Shown here one piece after another: positions 52,991 through 61,422 of a DNA stretch of 64,000 bases. Under the pieces are notes generated by a model that was not told the origin of the DNA, did no database searches, and saw only the letters and a list, made by a program, of their open reading frames with translations. Position 1 is the first letter of the stretch. Each line of letters starts with the position of its first letter. The stretch covers positions 7,685,501 to 7,749,500 of the forward strand of contig NZ_CP107921.1 of NCBI RefSeq assembly GCF_036014215.1, read 5' to 3'. The position numbers and the translations under genes were made by a program. This DNA comes from Streptomyces sp. NBC_00440. GTDB lineage: Bacteria > Actinomycetota > Actinomycetes > Streptomycetales > Streptomycetaceae.

Positions 52991-53635
52991 TCACGGTGTT
53001 CCCCGTCGCACGGGCTTGACGTCCTTGGGTCCCGGCAGGTCCCGGCAGGCGATGCCCTTGCCGTCGCCGTCAAGGTGATTCGGGTCGGCCGGTGCGAAAC
53101 GCAGGACGGCCTGCGCGTCCGCTTGGCTGGCGAAGTCCGAGCAGTCGTAGGCGTCATCGCCGTAGCGCAGGAAGTAGCGGGCGTCGAAGGGCCGCTTCCG
53201 CTGCGGGCAGAGCGCGCTGCGAGTGTCGCCAGGACGGCACGCGAAGTGCTGTGCGATGCGAGGAACCGGTTTGGTGTCGCGCGGTTCGGGCAGTCCACGG
53301 CACGCGACGCCGCCTCCGTCATCGAGGTGATTCGGATCGCTCGGGTTGGCCCGCAGCACCGCCTGGGCATCCGCCTGACTGGCGAAACTGATGCACGCGA
53401 AGGCGTTGCCGTGGATGGCGTATTCCTTGGGGGCGAACACCTTGCTGTGCGGGCAGAGCGCGCTGCGCTGGGTGCCCGGCGTGCACCACTCGGGGTCGGG
53501 TTTCTGGGCTGAGGCGGTCCCGTCCGACCCACCGCGCACAAACGCCACAACGACGAGCGCTACCGCAACCACCGCGAGACCCAGCCCGCCCCACCTGATC
53601 GTGCGCGAGCGCGAAAGTCTGCTCAACAGTGCCAT
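52991..53635 (-). CDS. Membrane-anchored double Excalibur protein
   Basis: This is a 214-residue protein. A basic N-terminus and one transmembrane segment (IRWGGLGLAVVAVALVVVAFV, written here as visible hydrophobic run) anchor it with the rest outside. Two repeats of about 75 residues follow, each with SALCP, then FASQADAQAVLR and an Excalibur end. The second has HLDGDGKGIACRDLP; the first has HLDDGGGVACRGLP, with Asp ligands reduced. Conserved Cys in each repeat suggest disulfides. ATG at 53635 after AGAGG. It is the first gene of the pilin/beta-propeller operon and stands under a strong promoter. Confidence 0.8.
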   Translation of the reverse strand: MALLSRLSRSRTIRWGGLGLAVVAVALVVVAFVRGGSDGTASAQKPDPEWCTPGTQRSALCPHSKVFAPKEYAIHGNAFACISFASQADAQAVLRANPSDPNHLDDGGGVACRGLPEPRDTKPVPRIAQHFACRPGDTRSALCPQRKRPFDARYFLRYGDDAYDCSDFASQADAQAVLRFAPADPNHLDGDGKGIACRDLPGPKDVKPVRRGTP

Positions 53636-53732
53636 TAGACGCCTCTGCCCATCGTGCCGCCAGCCCCTCCCATGCGTCCTGCGGCGGGCCGACGGCACGC
53701 GGCCGCCGGCCCGCCGCAGGCTGGATAGGTGC

Positions 53733-53761
53733 ATTACATACACAGCGGACCTGGTTGTCAA
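53733..53761 (-). promoter_or_regulatory. Near-consensus sigma-70-type promoter for the Excalibur/pilin operon
   Basis: On the minus strand, TTGACA (53761-53756) is followed after exactly 17 bases by TGTAAT (53738-53733). This is a near-perfect housekeeping promoter about 98 bases before the first start of the operon, which is rare in streptomycete DNA. Confidence 0.7.
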
Positions 53762-53924
53762 TCATTGACTACTGGGTCGTCAGGTGAGCACCATCTAGGC
53801 GTGTGAGGCACCGTCATGTCGGGGAACCACGCAGATGCCCAGGAGTTCTCGGACATCTGCCCACTCCTGCCAGGAGGGTGCCCGTGCGGCAGTCGCCGCC
53901 AACCGGATCAACGAGGAGTAGCAG

Positions 53925-55154
53925 ATGCAACTAAGACCCAGACACACTCGGAGTGGCCCGAACTCCGGCTTCACCGCGATGCGGCGGGTACGGAACGCTT
54001 TCGCTGTGGGTGCCCTCGCGACAGCCCTCATCGGCGCCACGGCACCAACCGTGTTCGCCTCGACGGATTCGCAAGTCGGTATCGCGAACAACATGTACCC
54101 CGCAGTGACGGACATGAAGAGTGCGATCGAGTCGGGTGGGTCGTTCACGGCGTTCACGGCGAATGGTGCATCGCAGGTCGGCGGGTTCTGGAACAAGCCG
54201 ACGATCGATACGTCGACGATGCGGGGGATCACGTCGGGCAGCCTGCGTCAGCAGCTGAAGAGCGCCGGCCCCTACACCACGTGCGATCCGTCGTCGTCGA
54301 ACAACTGCGTCAATGGGCCTTTGCACATTGACGCGTTCCTGTCGGCGGACGAAACCAACGCGGACGCGGTGATCCCGACCGCGGATGGTGGGACGTGCAC
54401 GGCGAGCGGGAGCGTCGAGTGCAACGGCACGATCTCAAGCAAGCATGCTGTGGCCATCGGGCACCTGGCGATCTACAGCTGCAGCGGCAGCTGGGCGGGC
54501 TCGACTCACGGTGATGACCCGTCCAACGCCGGGACTCCGCCGCTGGCGTCCGGCGCGGACGCCAATGGCAGCGGTAACGGCAAGGCCCAGTCGCCCCGGT
54601 GTGACGCATCGCCGGTCTCCGGCGGCGCGCCCACGACGATACCGGGGGTGGTGAGCTGGCTCGCGACGAGTGGGCACCGGATCGCGGTCGCCGACCCGGC
54701 TTCCGCGCCGTTCGGTGCGGCGTCCAAGCAGGCGTTGATCCAGAACGGGTTCTCGTGGGTCACCAGCGGGGCGGGTCAGAACGTGTTCACCGGAAGCGCG
54801 TGCGACAGCGCGGGTACGGCGTGCAAGGTGCGTCTGGAATCAGGGATCAGCCAGGTACGTGGCGCGGTGACGGCCAACGCCGGGGGAAACACCCAGCTGG
54901 GTCTTGTCGCGAAGTCGAACGTCATGCACGTGAGCTGGACGTCGAGTTCGCTGAACGGCACCACGGGTAATGACCCCAACACGTGGACCGATGTCGATCC
55001 GAGCGCGTACTCCGTCTACGGAAACATCGAGCAGTACGGCGTCGCCCTGAACGGCGGCAACGCGGGCGCAGCGGCCGCTTGGGACAACCTGTTCAACGCC
55101 ACGTGGGACAGCAACACCGACATCCAGACGACCCTCGCCGCCTACGGCTACTAG
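53925..55154 (+). CDS. Secreted ModA-like substrate-binding protein
   Basis: This is a 409-residue protein. A signal peptide starts near residue 19 (MRRVRNAFAVGALATALIGA) with cleavage after VFA; there is no lipobox. The mature part follows the ModA (molybdate-binding) fold: IDAFLSADET, AIGHLAIYS, RIAVADPASAPFGAASKQAL, NTQLGLVAKSNV and a C-terminal YGNIEQYGVAL...AAYGY. Compared with ModA it has Ser/Thr/Gly-rich insertions and eight or more Cys. No ModB/ModC transporter genes are near. GAGGAG precedes the ATG at 53925. It is divergent from the pilin/beta-propeller operon. It may bind an oxyanion or be a reused fold for surface binding. Confidence 0.7.
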   Translation: MQLRPRHTRSGPNSGFTAMRRVRNAFAVGALATALIGATAPTVFASTDSQVGIANNMYPAVTDMKSAIESGGSFTAFTANGASQVGGFWNKPTIDTSTMRGITSGSLRQQLKSAGPYTTCDPSSSNNCVNGPLHIDAFLSADETNADAVIPTADGGTCTASGSVECNGTISSKHAVAIGHLAIYSCSGSWAGSTHGDDPSNAGTPPLASGADANGSGNGKAQSPRCDASPVSGGAPTTIPGVVSWLATSGHRIAVADPASAPFGAASKQALIQNGFSWVTSGAGQNVFTGSACDSAGTACKVRLESGISQVRGAVTANAGGNTQLGLVAKSNVMHVSWTSSSLNGTTGNDPNTWTDVDPSAYSVYGNIEQYGVALNGGNAGAAAAWDNLFNATWDSNTDIQTTLAAYGY

Positions 55155-55352
55155 GCAGTCCGGAGCACTGGGCAACGGACCGTCGGCCAGGCGCGAACAT
55201 CGCCCGCCGACGCTCCCGGCTCGCTGATCCCCGTCGGCGGTCCCCCTGCCGATCGGCGGCAGGATCGCCGACGTGCGCATCCCGCGGCGACGTCGACCCC
55301 CGGTTCATCCCCTGTTCAGAAGATCCGCTTGCTCGCGCACGGCGCGAAGGCT

Positions 55353-55384
55353 GGCTCGGCGATTGCGATGGTGATCGCCGAGCC
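55353..55384. terminator. Hairpin terminator between convergent genes
   Basis: Perfect 11-base arms GGCTCGGCGAT (55353-55363) and ATCGCCGAGCC (55374-55384) close a ten-base loop. It lies in the 297-base gap between the ModA-like gene and the convergent PadR gene; the rest of this gap contains no gene that I can see. Confidence 0.6.
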
Positions 55385-55451
55385 GTCTCGCCGGTCCGTC
55401 CACGCGCAGCGGTGACGTGGACACCTGGGCGAGGATGCCACGAGCGCGACG

Positions 55452-56000
55452 TCAGCCGGTCTTGACCGTCGGCTGCGCCGAGTCGACGTCGACGGCGTCG
55501 AGGAACCGGCGCGCGGCGCGGACGTGTTCCAGCCGCCAGGCATAGATCGCACGGACGAGGTAGTCGCCGGCGTGCTCCTTGGCGCGCAGCGACTCCTCGA
55601 TCTCGTCGATGACGTCCCGTTGGCGCTCGACCAGGCGAGCCGGGCTGCTGGCGCGACGCTGGAGCAGCAGAAGCTTGCTCGTGAGCTCGGCGCGGATGTC
55701 GAACAGTTTGACCACGGGTTCGCTGAGCCACCGGCTGACCGCCATCTTCGCCGAGCGGGTGGTGGCGTAGATCATGCGCTGCGGTCCGCGATCGCTTTCC
55801 TCGGTGCCGACCGGCGTGATCAGTCCGCGCTCGACCAGTCGCGTGATCGACCGGTAGACCATGGGTCTTGAGATGTACCAGAACTCACCGATTTCCGCGC
55901 CCTCCGCGGTGAGGGCTGCGATGGCGAAGCCGTGGCTGGGCCGTTCAGCCATGAGTGCGAGCACGATCCACTCGGCGAGTGGCAGATCAGGTTGTCCCAT
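55452..56000 (-). CDS. PadR-family regulator
   Basis: This is a 182-residue protein. The winged helix is LAEWIVLALMAERPSHGFAIAALTAEG....FWYISRPMVYRSITRLVERGLITPV, followed by a long C-terminal helix for dimer formation (LVERQRDVIDEIEESL). The ATG at 56000 is used; 56006 is an in-frame alternative. It follows the prepilin peptidase gene on the same strand after 144 bases and is the only regulator in the pilus locus, so it may bind the paired palindromes at 57643 and 57756. Confidence 0.85.
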   Translation of the reverse strand: MGQPDLPLAEWIVLALMAERPSHGFAIAALTAEGAEIGEFWYISRPMVYRSITRLVERGLITPVGTEESDRGPQRMIYATTRSAKMAVSRWLSEPVVKLFDIRAELTSKLLLLQRRASSPARLVERQRDVIDEIEESLRAKEHAGDYLVRAIYAWRLEHVRAARRFLDAVDVDSAQPTVKTG

Positions 56001-56143
56001 GGGCACCAGGGTATGCGGTCGCCGACGGTGTTCGCTGCGGTACCCAGGCAGCTCGGGGCGCTGTAGTCACCCTAAGCGGCGTGCGGGTCCGCCGGTAGCG
56101 GCAACCGGCAAACCGGCCCGCGGCTGACGTCCGGCCCGGGTGG

Positions 56144-56968
56144 TTATGGCCGGTGGCGGACCGTGGGGTGCGGCGCACCCATCGCGTACAGGTCGCTCAC
56201 CCTCTCGTACCAGTGGACGACAGGGGCGCCGACGAGAATCGCGGCGATGGCGCCGGCGGTGAGGAACACACCGAAGGGGAGGCGGGTATGGCGGGTCGCT
56301 CGGCCCGCCGCCATGAGCGCGATACCCACCAGCAACCCGACGACGCTGCCGGCCAGCAGCGCGAAGACGAGATACCACGGACCGAGCCAGCCGAGCCCGG
56401 TGCCGAGCAAGCCGGCCAGCCGCACGTCACCGAACCCGAGCCAGGCCGGCCGCACCCAGTGCAGGGCGAAGAAGACAGCGAATGCGCCCACTCCGCATGC
56501 CGCGGTCACGCCGAGCCGATGCCACTGGCCGGTGACCGCCGCTGCCGCGAGCAGGCAGGCGGCGGTGAGCCCGAGAGTCGGGTATATCAGCCGCCGAGGG
56601 AGCAGGAACTGTTCGGCGTCACAGGCGGCCAGGGCCAACAGCCCTGCGGTGAAGACCAGTTGGGCCGGTAGGACTTCCGACCGGCCGAAGCGCAGCGCCT
56701 CGGCGATGAACAGGATCGCGGTAAGCGCTTCGATGAGCGGATAGCGCGCGGGGATCGGAACCCGGCAGGCGCGGCAGCGCCGGCCCAGCAGGAGCCAGGA
56801 GAGGACGGGGATGTTGTCCCGGGCCGCGATCGGCGTGGCGCATCGCGGACAGGCGGAGCGGGGCCGCACGACCGAGCGGCCGGCCGGCACCCGGGAGACG
56901 GCGACGTTGAGGAACGACCCCACCGCGAGCCCCAGCAGGCCAATAATCATGACAAATGTGTATGGCAT
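56144..56968 (-). CDS. pilD: Prepilin peptidase (PilD/GspO type)
   Basis: This is a 274-residue polytopic membrane aspartic protease that cleaves the Gly-Phe bond of prepilins and usually N-methylates the new end. The N-terminal GLLGLAVGSFLNVAVSRVP is typical, followed by the zinc-binding tetracysteine C40, C43, C65, C68. The catalytic Asp residues are D117 (ACDAEQFLLP) and D181 (GFGDVRLAGLLG, the GxGD motif). Seven to eight transmembrane segments are visible. Presence of the tetracysteine and N-terminal domain indicates a bifunctional type IV enzyme rather than a Tad-type short one. Confidence 0.92.
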   Translation of the reverse strand: MPYTFVMIIGLLGLAVGSFLNVAVSRVPAGRSVVRPRSACPRCATPIAARDNIPVLSWLLLGRRCRACRVPIPARYPLIEALTAILFIAEALRFGRSEVLPAQLVFTAGLLALAACDAEQFLLPRRLIYPTLGLTAACLLAAAAVTGQWHRLGVTAACGVGAFAVFFALHWVRPAWLGFGDVRLAGLLGTGLGWLGPWYLVFALLAGSVVGLLVGIALMAAGRATRHTRLPFGVFLTAGAIAAILVGAPVVHWYERVSDLYAMGAPHPTVRHRP

Positions 56969-57221
56969 GGGCGCAATGGTGCCGTACCGTGCGTGCTGGT
57001 CGCTACCGGCACCCAGCGGGTGGTCCGGACCGGGATTCCAGGCCTCTGCGACCCGCCCCGCGACCGACCCCTGCATCCGCAAGGTGGTTCAGGCATAGGG
57101 CAGTTCCGGCGAAGCCGCCGGCCACCGGCCGCGGTTCACCAAGTGGCGCTTGCGCTGCCACCCGGCGAAGCACGGCCGGCTGAGGACCTCCGGTCGGCGG
57201 CGTCGGCGAGGACTCCCCTGA

Positions 57222-57590
57222 TCAGGAGGCGCAGGGCTTGCCGGGTATCGCCGTGACGGCAAGGTCGGTTTCATTGTTTTTCAGCGTGACTTCGTACCAC
57301 TGGGAAGCCGTGGACAGGAACCCACCGCTCACCAGAGCGTCCATGCTGCCGTACTTACTGTTGTTGGCGAAGTACGCCTCTTCAGCAGTCTGGACCGTGG
57401 ACTGGTCGGTCTTGCACGCCGCGCCCTGGCCCTTGTCGTTGATGCCACGGACGGAGAAGACGACGACGGCGGCCAGGATGCCGAGGATCACGATGACCAC
57501 GAGAAGCTCGATCAGCGTGAAGCCGGCTTCCGCGGTCTCGTTCAGTGCACGCATTCGCTGGCGCAACCTGCCTTGCAGGTATGTGTACAT
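57222..57590 (-). CDS. Major type IV pilin-like protein
   Basis: This is a 122-residue prepilin. The leader ends at G23 and the mature chain starts FTLIELLVVIVILGILAAVVV with Glu at position 5. Then VFSVRGINDKGQGAACKTDQSTVQTAEEAYFANNSKYG and a short C-terminal domain with two Cys (after GQGAA and in PGKPCAS) that could form the D-region disulfide. AGGGAG precedes the ATG at 57590. It is divergent from pilB and about 250 bases upstream of pilD on the same strand. Size and simple fold suggest the main fibre subunit. Confidence 0.88.
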   Translation of the reverse strand: MYTYLQGRLRQRMRALNETAEAGFTLIELLVVIVILGILAAVVVFSVRGINDKGQGAACKTDQSTVQTAEEAYFANNSKYGSMDALVSGGFLSTASQWYEVTLKNNETDLAVTAIPGKPCAS

Positions 57591-57642
57591 CTTTCTCCCT
57601 CTACGGCGACCGGTGCAAGCAAAGCCGGGCGATAGTAACAGC

Positions 57643-57662
57643 CTGATTAATCAGCGGCAGAC
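57643..57662. promoter_or_regulatory. CTGATTAATCAG palindrome, site 1 of a pair
   Basis: The perfect 12-bp palindrome CTGATTAATCAG begins a 20-base block repeated, with two changes, at 57756. It lies 53 bases before the pilin start and so is in the pilin promoter. Likely operator of a shared regulator. Confidence 0.65.
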
Positions 57663-57755
57663 TACTTACCGGACAGTGGACTTACAAGGGGCGAATCCGG
57701 CGGTAGTCGCAGAGGCGACGCGGATGACAGCGCAGTGGTGTGCTGTAGCATCCGG

Positions 57756-57775
57756 CTGACTAATCAGCGGCTGAC
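57756..57775. promoter_or_regulatory. CTGACTAATCAG palindrome, site 2 of a pair
   Basis: This is a near-copy of site 1 (18 of 20 bases identical, same orientation), 113 bases away and 68 bases before the pilB start. The two sites together frame the divergent pilin/pilB promoter region. Confidence 0.65.
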
Positions 57776-57843
57776 AGTACTGCGGGGCGCACTCGCGGCG
57801 CATGCTCGGCCGTTGTTCCGGATGCACGAAAGGGGTGGGTGCC

Positions 57844-59685
57844 TTGGCGAATCGTCGGCTTCTCCGGCGCCGCGCGGAGACGACAAGCCCTGCGGGCGAG
57901 GACGGCACCCTGCCCGATGGGGCGCGCGGCTCGGCGCCGTCTCCGGTCCCGGCGGGCGAACCGGTCGAGGACGCGGCGTCCGGCACGGCTCAGTCGTCGC
58001 CCGCAGGGCAGCAGCGGCCCCGCATTGGGGAACTGCTGGTGCAGCGCGGGCTGCTCACCCCGGCGCAGGTGGACGAGGCGCTCCTGCAGCAGTCGACGTC
58101 GGGCAAGCGGCTCGGCACGTTGCTGGTCGAACTCGGCATGGTCGACGAGCGGTCATTGATCGAGGCGCTGTCGGTTCAACTCGACGTACCCGTAGCCGAC
58201 TTGCATCAGAGCGAACCTGATCCCGAGGCGGCCGCCCGGGTGCCGGAGGCGCTGGCACGCTCGTTGGGCGTCGTCGCGGTGCGGCGGGCCGATGGCACGC
58301 TGCTGATCGCGGCGGGCGACCCGGGTGACCCGCGCGTGCTCGACGAGGTCAGCCGGGCCGTCGCGCCGGATCGGGTGCAGTTGGCGATCGCGGCTCCCTC
58401 GGACATCCGGCGCTCGATCGACAGCACCTACCGGGCGCTGACCGGTGTCAGCAGCCTGGTCGAGGCCTTCGAGGCGACCGAGACCGGCCGCAACGCCAAC
58501 TCCGGGGCCAGGGTGGTGAGCGAGGACGCGCCGGTCGTGCACCTGGTCAACCTCATGCTGACCCAGGGCCTGCGCGACCGGGCCTCGGACATCCACGTCG
58601 AACCGCACGCAGACCGGGTCCGGGTCCGGTACCGCATCGACGGCGCGCTGCATGACGTGCTGAGCCTGCCGGAGAACATGGGCCCGTCCCTGGTCAGCCG
58701 GATCAAGATCATGGCCAACATGAACATCGTCGACCGGCGGCGCCCGCAGGACGGGCAGATCGCCACCGAGATCGACGGCAGGTCGGTCGACATCCGGGTC
58801 GCGACCACCCCCACCATCTGGGGCGAGAAGGCGGTACTGCGACTGCTCGACAGCAACCGCACACTGCTGCGGCTGGCCGAGCTCGGGATGCCCGCCGCGA
58901 CCTACGAACGGTTCTCGTCCCTGCTGCGCTCCCCCTACGGCATGGTCGCCTGCGGCGGACCGACCGGCAGCGGCAAGACGACCACCCTGTACGCCACGCT
59001 CGGTGAGCTGAACCAGAGCGAGCGCAACATCACCACCATCGAAGACCCGGTGGAGTACGTGGTCCCGTCGGTCAACCAGATCCAGATCAACGACCAGGCG
59101 GGTGTCTCGTTCGCGACCGGGCTGCGCTCGATCCTCCGTCAGGACCCCGACGTGATCCTGGTCGGCGAGATCCGGGACGCCGAGACGGCGCGGATCGCGG
59201 TCGAGTCCGCTCTCACCGGTCACTTCGTCCTGTCGTCCATCCACGCCGCCGACGCCTGCTCCGCGCTGCACCGGTTCGCCGACATGGGTATCGAACCGTT
59301 CCTGATCACCTCCACGGTGGCCGGCGTGGTCAGCCAGCGACTGGTGCGGCGGATCTGCGATCAGTGCCGCGAGCCCTACCAGCCGGGCGTGGACGAACTG
59401 GCCTTCTTCGCAAAGGCCGGCGGGTCGACCGACGCCGGGTTCTGGCAGGGCCGGGGCTGCAACTTCTGCTCCCGGACCGGCTACCAGGAGCGGATCGGCG
59501 TCTTCGAACTGCTCGTGATGAGCGACGCGGTCAAGCGGCTGCTCGTCGAGCAAGCGCCGGTCGACAGCTTGCGCAGGGCCGCCCGCGAGCAGCACATGGA
59601 CAGTCTCCTGGACGGAGGCGTCCGTCTGGTGGAGGAGGGGACCACGACCATCGCCGAGATCATGTCCAGCGTGTACGTGGTCTAG
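57844..59685 (+). CDS. pilB: Type IV pilus assembly ATPase PilB/GspE
   Basis: This is a 613-residue hexameric secretion ATPase. After a 65-residue Ala/Pro-rich linker comes the GspE N-domain (RIGELLVQRGLLTPAQVDEALL). The motor domain has Walker A GPTGSGKTTTLY, the Asp box TIEDPVEY, Walker B VILVGEIRDAETA and a His box. A zinc tetracysteine (CDQC and CNFC about 45 residues apart) marks PilB rather than PilT. It powers pilin insertion at the inner membrane. TTG at 57844 is chosen because GAAAGGGG lies eight bases upstream. It is divergent from the pilin gene and starts the assembly operon. Confidence 0.93.
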   Translation: MANRRLLRRRAETTSPAGEDGTLPDGARGSAPSPVPAGEPVEDAASGTAQSSPAGQQRPRIGELLVQRGLLTPAQVDEALLQQSTSGKRLGTLLVELGMVDERSLIEALSVQLDVPVADLHQSEPDPEAAARVPEALARSLGVVAVRRADGTLLIAAGDPGDPRVLDEVSRAVAPDRVQLAIAAPSDIRRSIDSTYRALTGVSSLVEAFEATETGRNANSGARVVSEDAPVVHLVNLMLTQGLRDRASDIHVEPHADRVRVRYRIDGALHDVLSLPENMGPSLVSRIKIMANMNIVDRRRPQDGQIATEIDGRSVDIRVATTPTIWGEKAVLRLLDSNRTLLRLAELGMPAATYERFSSLLRSPYGMVACGGPTGSGKTTTLYATLGELNQSERNITTIEDPVEYVVPSVNQIQINDQAGVSFATGLRSILRQDPDVILVGEIRDAETARIAVESALTGHFVLSSIHAADACSALHRFADMGIEPFLITSTVAGVVSQRLVRRICDQCREPYQPGVDELAFFAKAGGSTDAGFWQGRGCNFCSRTGYQERIGVFELLVMSDAVKRLLVEQAPVDSLRRAAREQHMDSLLDGGVRLVEEGTTTIAEIMSSVYVV

Positions 59686-59764
59686 GTCCTGTCCGGTCGG
59701 CTGGATGCCGAACCCGAACACTGACGACGCGAAGCTCTGACACTGGAAACCAGGAGGCACCGGC

Positions 59765-60976
59765 ATGGCCACCTTCAAGTACGTCGCGGTCGGCCCGGAC
59801 GGGAAGCGGGCCACCGGCGTGCTCACGGGCTCCAGCGTCGACGGCGTGACCGACAGCCTGACCCGGCAGGGCTACGACGTGCAGTCGGTCACCGCCGCGA
59901 GCCGTAACCTGCTACGGCTCGAACTCACCGCGGCGAAGATCAACCTGGTCGAGCTGAGCAACTTCTCCCGCCAGATGGGCGCCTTCATCAAGGCCGGAGT
60001 GCCCATCCTGGACGCCCTGGAGATCATCCGCGCCGAGACCAAGGACAAGAAGCTGGGCAAGGTGCTCATCGATGTCATGGACTCGCTGCGATTCGGCGAA
60101 AGCTTCGCCGCCGCGATGGCCGCCCACACCGCGGCGCTCCCCCCGTTCTACATCTCCGTCCTCCGCTCGGCAGAGGCGACCGGTGAACTCGACGTGGTGA
60201 TGGCCCAGTTGGCCCGCTACATCGAGCGCGACGTCGAGGGCCGGCGCAGTATCCGCTCCGCCCTGACCTATCCGATCCTGGTCATGGGTCTGGCCGTCGT
60301 GGTCGTCCTCATCCTCGTCATCTTCGTCCTGCCCCGCTTCAAGGTGTTCTTCGCGTCCTTCCACGCGGAACTGCCGCTGCCGACGCGGATCCTGCTGGGC
60401 TTCACCGACTTCGTCACGGCCTGGTATCCGGTCATCATCGGCGTGCTCGTCGCTCTCGTCGCGGCAGTGCTCGCCGGTCTGCGGACCGAGCGGGGGCGCG
60501 TACTGCGTGACCGTTTCCTGCTGGCGACGCCGGTGGTCGGCGACGTGGTCCGCTTCATGGTCATCGAACGGTTCTGCCGCATCCTGACCTCGATGATCAA
60601 GGCGGGCGTGCCCATCACGGAGGCGCTCAGCCTGGCCGGCTCGGGCGCCAACAACCGGGTGTACGAACGGTCCATCGGGACGGCCCAGGTGGAGATGCTC
60701 GAAGGCGGCGGCATCTCCCGGCCGATCGCCCGCACCAAGCTGTTCCCCGGGGCGGTCACCCAGATGATGCGCGTGGGGGAAGAGACCGGGACCCTCGACG
60801 ACCAGCTTGAGAACGTGTCGGAATTCTACGAGAAGGAACTCCAGCACAAACTCAAGCGGCTGACCAGCCTGTTCGAACCGACCGTCGTGATCATGATCGG
60901 GGTCGTCGTGGGGTTCGTGGCCGTCGCCCTCATCTCGGCGATCTACGGCGTCTACAACCAGGTCAACGTCCAGTGA
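59765..60976 (+). CDS. pilC: Inner-membrane platform protein PilC/GspF
   Basis: This is a 403-residue membrane protein with two GspF repeats (about residues 65-190 and 270-395), for example FSRQMGAFIKAGVPILDALEII and FCRILTSMIKAGVPITEALSLA. Three transmembrane segments follow the usual order. The N-terminal MATFKYVAVGPDGKRATGVL is typical. It is the platform that couples PilB to pilins. CAGGAGG precedes the ATG at 59765, 79 bases after pilB; its stop overlaps the next start. Confidence 0.93.
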   Translation: MATFKYVAVGPDGKRATGVLTGSSVDGVTDSLTRQGYDVQSVTAASRNLLRLELTAAKINLVELSNFSRQMGAFIKAGVPILDALEIIRAETKDKKLGKVLIDVMDSLRFGESFAAAMAAHTAALPPFYISVLRSAEATGELDVVMAQLARYIERDVEGRRSIRSALTYPILVMGLAVVVVLILVIFVLPRFKVFFASFHAELPLPTRILLGFTDFVTAWYPVIIGVLVALVAAVLAGLRTERGRVLRDRFLLATPVVGDVVRFMVIERFCRILTSMIKAGVPITEALSLAGSGANNRVYERSIGTAQVEMLEGGGISRPIARTKLFPGAVTQMMRVGEETGTLDDQLENVSEFYEKELQHKLKRLTSLFEPTVVIMIGVVVGFVAVALISAIYGVYNQVNVQ

Positions 60977-61422
60977 CCGGCCTGGCACGCCGCCCACGCC
61001 GCCCACACCACTCACGCCGCCGCGGCGAAGAGGGCGAGACTCTGGTCGAGGTTCTCGTCGCCGTGGTGCTAATGGGTGTTGCCTTCGTGGCGATCCTCGG
61101 GGGCATGGGCACCGCGATCATCAGCTCGGTGACGCAGCACAAGGTGACCAGTGCCGATTCCGTCATCCGCAGCGCCGCAGAGAAGGTCGTCAGCGACCCG
61201 TACATGTCCTGCGCCCGTAGTTACGAGACTCCGGCGCCGCCGTCCGGGTACACCGTGACCGTCACGATCGAGTACTGGGACGGGGTGGGTTCGTTCGGCC
61301 GGCCCTGCCCGACGGCCGATACCGGAGTGCAGAAGGTATCGCTCACCGTGCACTCGACCGGCCCGCACCCCGTCCGGGACGCGACGCTCGAAGTGGTCAA
61401 GCGGGAGTCGATGCTGTCATGA
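60973..61422 (+). CDS. Pseudopilin (PilV/GspI-like)
   Basis: This is a 149-residue minor pilin. The leader is long and very basic (about 21 residues, many Arg and His) and ends in EEG; the mature part starts ETLVEVLVAVVLMGVAFVAIL with Glu at position 5. Two Cys in the C-terminal domain may form a disulfide. GTG at 60973 overlaps the pilC stop by four bases and its own stop overlaps the next start. Minor pilins of this type prime or cap the fibre. Confidence 0.85.
   Translation: MTGLARRPRRPHHSRRRGEEGETLVEVLVAVVLMGVAFVAILGGMGTAIISSVTQHKVTSADSVIRSAAEKVVSDPYMSCARSYETPAPPSGYTVTVTIEYWDGVGSFGRPCPTADTGVQKVSLTVHSTGPHPVRDATLEVVKRESMLS

Noticed and set aside
57802..57844. ATG at 57802 as the pilB start
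   Set aside because: It has no ribosome site; TTG 57844 has GAAAGGGG eight bases upstream.
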